Of a stretch of 64,000 bases of DNA, positions 62,319-64,000 are shown piece after piece. The stretch lies in assembly GCA_030841105.1 (NCBI GenBank), contig JAVEDE010000061.1, forward strand, positions 1-64,000. Direction: 5' to 3'. Position 1 is the first letter of the stretch, and the number at the start of each line of letters is the position of its first letter. The notes under the pieces were generated by a model. The model was not told the DNA's origin, ran no database searches, and saw only the letters and a list, made by a program, of their open reading frames with translations. The stretch is from Pyrinomonadaceae bacterium (GTDB lineage Bacteria; Acidobacteriota; Blastocatellia; Pyrinomonadales; Pyrinomonadaceae). Both the position numbers and the translations under genes were made by a program.

Positions 62319-63899
62319 TCAATGCCCGGCGCGATAGTATTTGATGCCGAAATAGATGGCCTGTGTGAGACCGAGGAAGAGGCCGATGACCGCGCCGAAG
62401 AGTTCGATCTTGCGCAGGTGTTGCTGGGCGACGGAGAGGACGAGCGTCTCCAATTTTTCGACCGGGTAGTTCGAGACTTTGGTGCGGACGATCTGGCCGA
62501 TGTCGAACTCTTTGATGGCGACGGGCAGGCGTTCGCGCGCCGCCGACGTGATGCGTTCGGTGAGGGCGTTCGAGGCGCGGGCGACCGTCTCTGCGGGCAG
62601 GTGATCGCTGATGCGCCCGATGGGGGCGATGAGGAGGCGTTCGATCTGCGCGCTCAGGATGGCGTTGATGGTGCGCGCCGTGTCTTCGCGCGCGAGCACG
62701 CCGAGCAGGGCGCGTGAGAGAAAGTTTTTGAGACGCGCGGCCGAGTCGGGGCTGGCGTGTTCGAGGAGCGCGCGGATGGTGTGCGGGCGAAGGCGCGCGA
62801 GGGCGTCGGAGGTGTAGGCCGAGACGGTGGTCGAGAGTTCCGTGCCGCGCGCGATGGCGAGGATGCGCACGGCCACTTGATCTTTGATCAGTTCCAACTT
62901 GTCGGGCGCGATCGTGCCGACGAGTTCGTTGATGGGGCGCGCGAGCAGGTTGTCAATCATCGAATCGAGGAACGCCTCGGCCTCGTGGGCGAACGCCTCG
63001 CCGCGCAGGAACTCCTGCACGCGGCGGGGCAGGGTCTTGTTGACCATCTCGTCAACTTCGCCGTGGATGCGTTCGCGCGAGACGAAGATTTTTTTGAAGA
63101 AGCCGAGCTGGGCGTAATAGTCGTCCACCTCGCGCTTGATGAGCGCGCCGATCTGCGTGCGCGTCTTTTGGTTGGACGCGATCTCGGCGAGGTGTTCGGC
63201 GATGGGGCCGAGCTGGGCGTCAATGCGCTCTTTGATGATGGCAACCGCGTCGGGCGTGAACACCTCTGCGAGCGTGGCGCGGCTCGCCGCGATTTCGTCA
63301 ACGCGCGCGCTGACGAAATCGCGCACCTTCCCCTCGAAGCCGCGCTCGTTGACGAGGTTGTGAAAGCGATCTTCGACGAACCCGACGATGCGCTCGTAGG
63401 TCTCGTCGTCCACGGCGTCGCTCAGGCGGCGCGCGAGCAGTTCGTCAACGCGCCGGTCAATGAAAGAGTTGACGGCCGCGGCGGTCTCCTCGCTGCGCAG
63501 GATGCCCGCGACGTAATCGGCGACGCGCATTTGCAGCGCGCTGATGGCGTCGAGGACGGGCGCGCGCAAGGGCTTTGGTAGTGCTTCGATGAAAGAGCCG
63601 CGCGGCGTGTCGAGCAGTTCGCGCGTGTTGGTCGAGACGAGATCGCCGACCTTGCGGCGGAAGAAGTCGGTCTCGAAGAGCGCCTCGGTGATGGTGTCGT
63701 GCGAGACGAGTTCGTTGCCGACGGCGTTGCCGATGGTCTGGGCGAGGCGTTCGCGGTGGCGCGGGATCATGCCCTGCGGCCAGACTGTGATGCCGAAGAG
63801 TTTGACGGCGCGGTGTGGCCGGAACAGCATGCGCACGGCGAGCCACGCTGCGCCGTAGCCGTGGATGGTGGCGAAGATGACGAGGAACAACAGTTCCAA
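62319..63899 (-). CDS. DUF445 family membrane-anchored protein
   Basis: 526 aa. Hydrophobic N-terminus (about 3-25) and C-terminal helix (about 500-520) flank a long helical middle with repeated motifs (LVSTNTRELLDTPR, RVQEFLRGEAFAHEAEAFLDSM). The opening WLAVRMLFRPHR and GITVWPQGMIP are DUF445 signatures. DUF445 (YheB-like) proteins are widespread envelope proteins of unknown function. TTG is used as start without a clear ribosome site, so the true start may be elsewhere. Confidence 0.88.
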   Translation of the reverse strand: MELLFLVIFATIHGYGAAWLAVRMLFRPHRAVKLFGITVWPQGMIPRHRERLAQTIGNAVGNELVSHDTITEALFETDFFRRKVGDLVSTNTRELLDTPRGSFIEALPKPLRAPVLDAISALQMRVADYVAGILRSEETAAAVNSFIDRRVDELLARRLSDAVDDETYERIVGFVEDRFHNLVNERGFEGKVRDFVSARVDEIAASRATLAEVFTPDAVAIIKERIDAQLGPIAEHLAEIASNQKTRTQIGALIKREVDDYYAQLGFFKKIFVSRERIHGEVDEMVNKTLPRRVQEFLRGEAFAHEAEAFLDSMIDNLLARPINELVGTIAPDKLELIKDQVAVRILAIARGTELSTTVSAYTSDALARLRPHTIRALLEHASPDSAARLKNFLSRALLGVLAREDTARTINAILSAQIERLLIAPIGRISDHLPAETVARASNALTERITSAARERLPVAIKEFDIGQIVRTKVSNYPVEKLETLVLSVAQQHLRKIELFGAVIGLFLGLTQAIYFGIKYYRAGH

Positions 63900-64000
63900 A
63901 ATCTGCTGACGGGTGATAGCGGAAATCCTCCCGGCCGCGCGCTGCGAAAGTTGGGGCGTATCCTGTGGATGCTAAACGGAGCGGGAGAACGGCGTCAATT

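Overview
The window is high-GC bacterial chromosome that most resembles Acidobacteriota, probably Blastocatellia (Pyrinomonadaceae-like). This is inferred from gene content: four VWFA-related acidobacterial proteins, a TolB/Calx-beta/DUF4214 surface protein, a Ser/Thr kinase fused to TPRs, and many secreted peptidoglycan and carbohydrate enzymes. No rRNA, tRNA, CRISPR array, prophage or complete insertion sequence was seen.

Layout. 0.1-7 kb (minus strand): Ada repair regulator, LRR-Roc-COR GTPase, galE and a secreted DRGH nuclease. 7-12.5 kb: secreted amidohydrolase and GH31 glycosidase, then a response-regulator operon on the minus strand. 13-25.4 kb: GAF-like protein, Slt70-like transglycosylase, PEGA/TPR protein, small membrane proteins, aminotransferase, VWA protein, FmdB zinc ribbon, second transglycosylase and a GAF/sigma-54 activator. 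25.5-30.7 kb: membrane patatin with DUF1801, YtxH and DUF948-like proteins. 30.8-36.3 kb: ileS-lspA-lgt-rluD, a translation and lipoprotein-maturation run with 4-nt overlaps. 36.5-38.8 kb: two tandem VWFA proteins. 39-45 kb: short genes, mostly on the minus strand, several redox-related (GrdB-like, DUF4149, DUF309, DinB, rhodanese, TrxB-like, DUF6687-like, 2Fe-2S, glutaredoxin). 45.2-48.6 kb: a Ser/Thr kinase with a PPP phosphatase beside it. 48.7-57.2 kb (minus): TolB/DUF4214 protein, an xseA-X-xseB-ispA operon and a fourth VWFA protein. 57.2-59.9 kb: an AT-richer restriction-modification island (XRE regulator, Dam-type methylase, PD-(D/E)XK endonuclease) abutting the frameshifted relic of a different methyltransferase. 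60-64 kb: VanY carboxypeptidase, L,D-transpeptidase and DUF445 protein.

The most unusual feature is in the intergenic DNA. At least a dozen gaps hold degenerate 7-bp-period repeats, usually as two inverted arms around a spacer or a true terminator hairpin. There are several sequence families (GTGACAA, CAGTAGT/CCGTTGT, GGGTAAA/GGGGAAA, GGATGAA, GTGAATC, TTTCAAG, AATCCGC, TTGAAAA). Copies of one family recur at unlinked sites, one is nested inside another, and they often supply stop codons or short tails to neighbouring genes. They recall the short tandemly repeated repetitive sequences (STRRs) of filamentous cyanobacteria.
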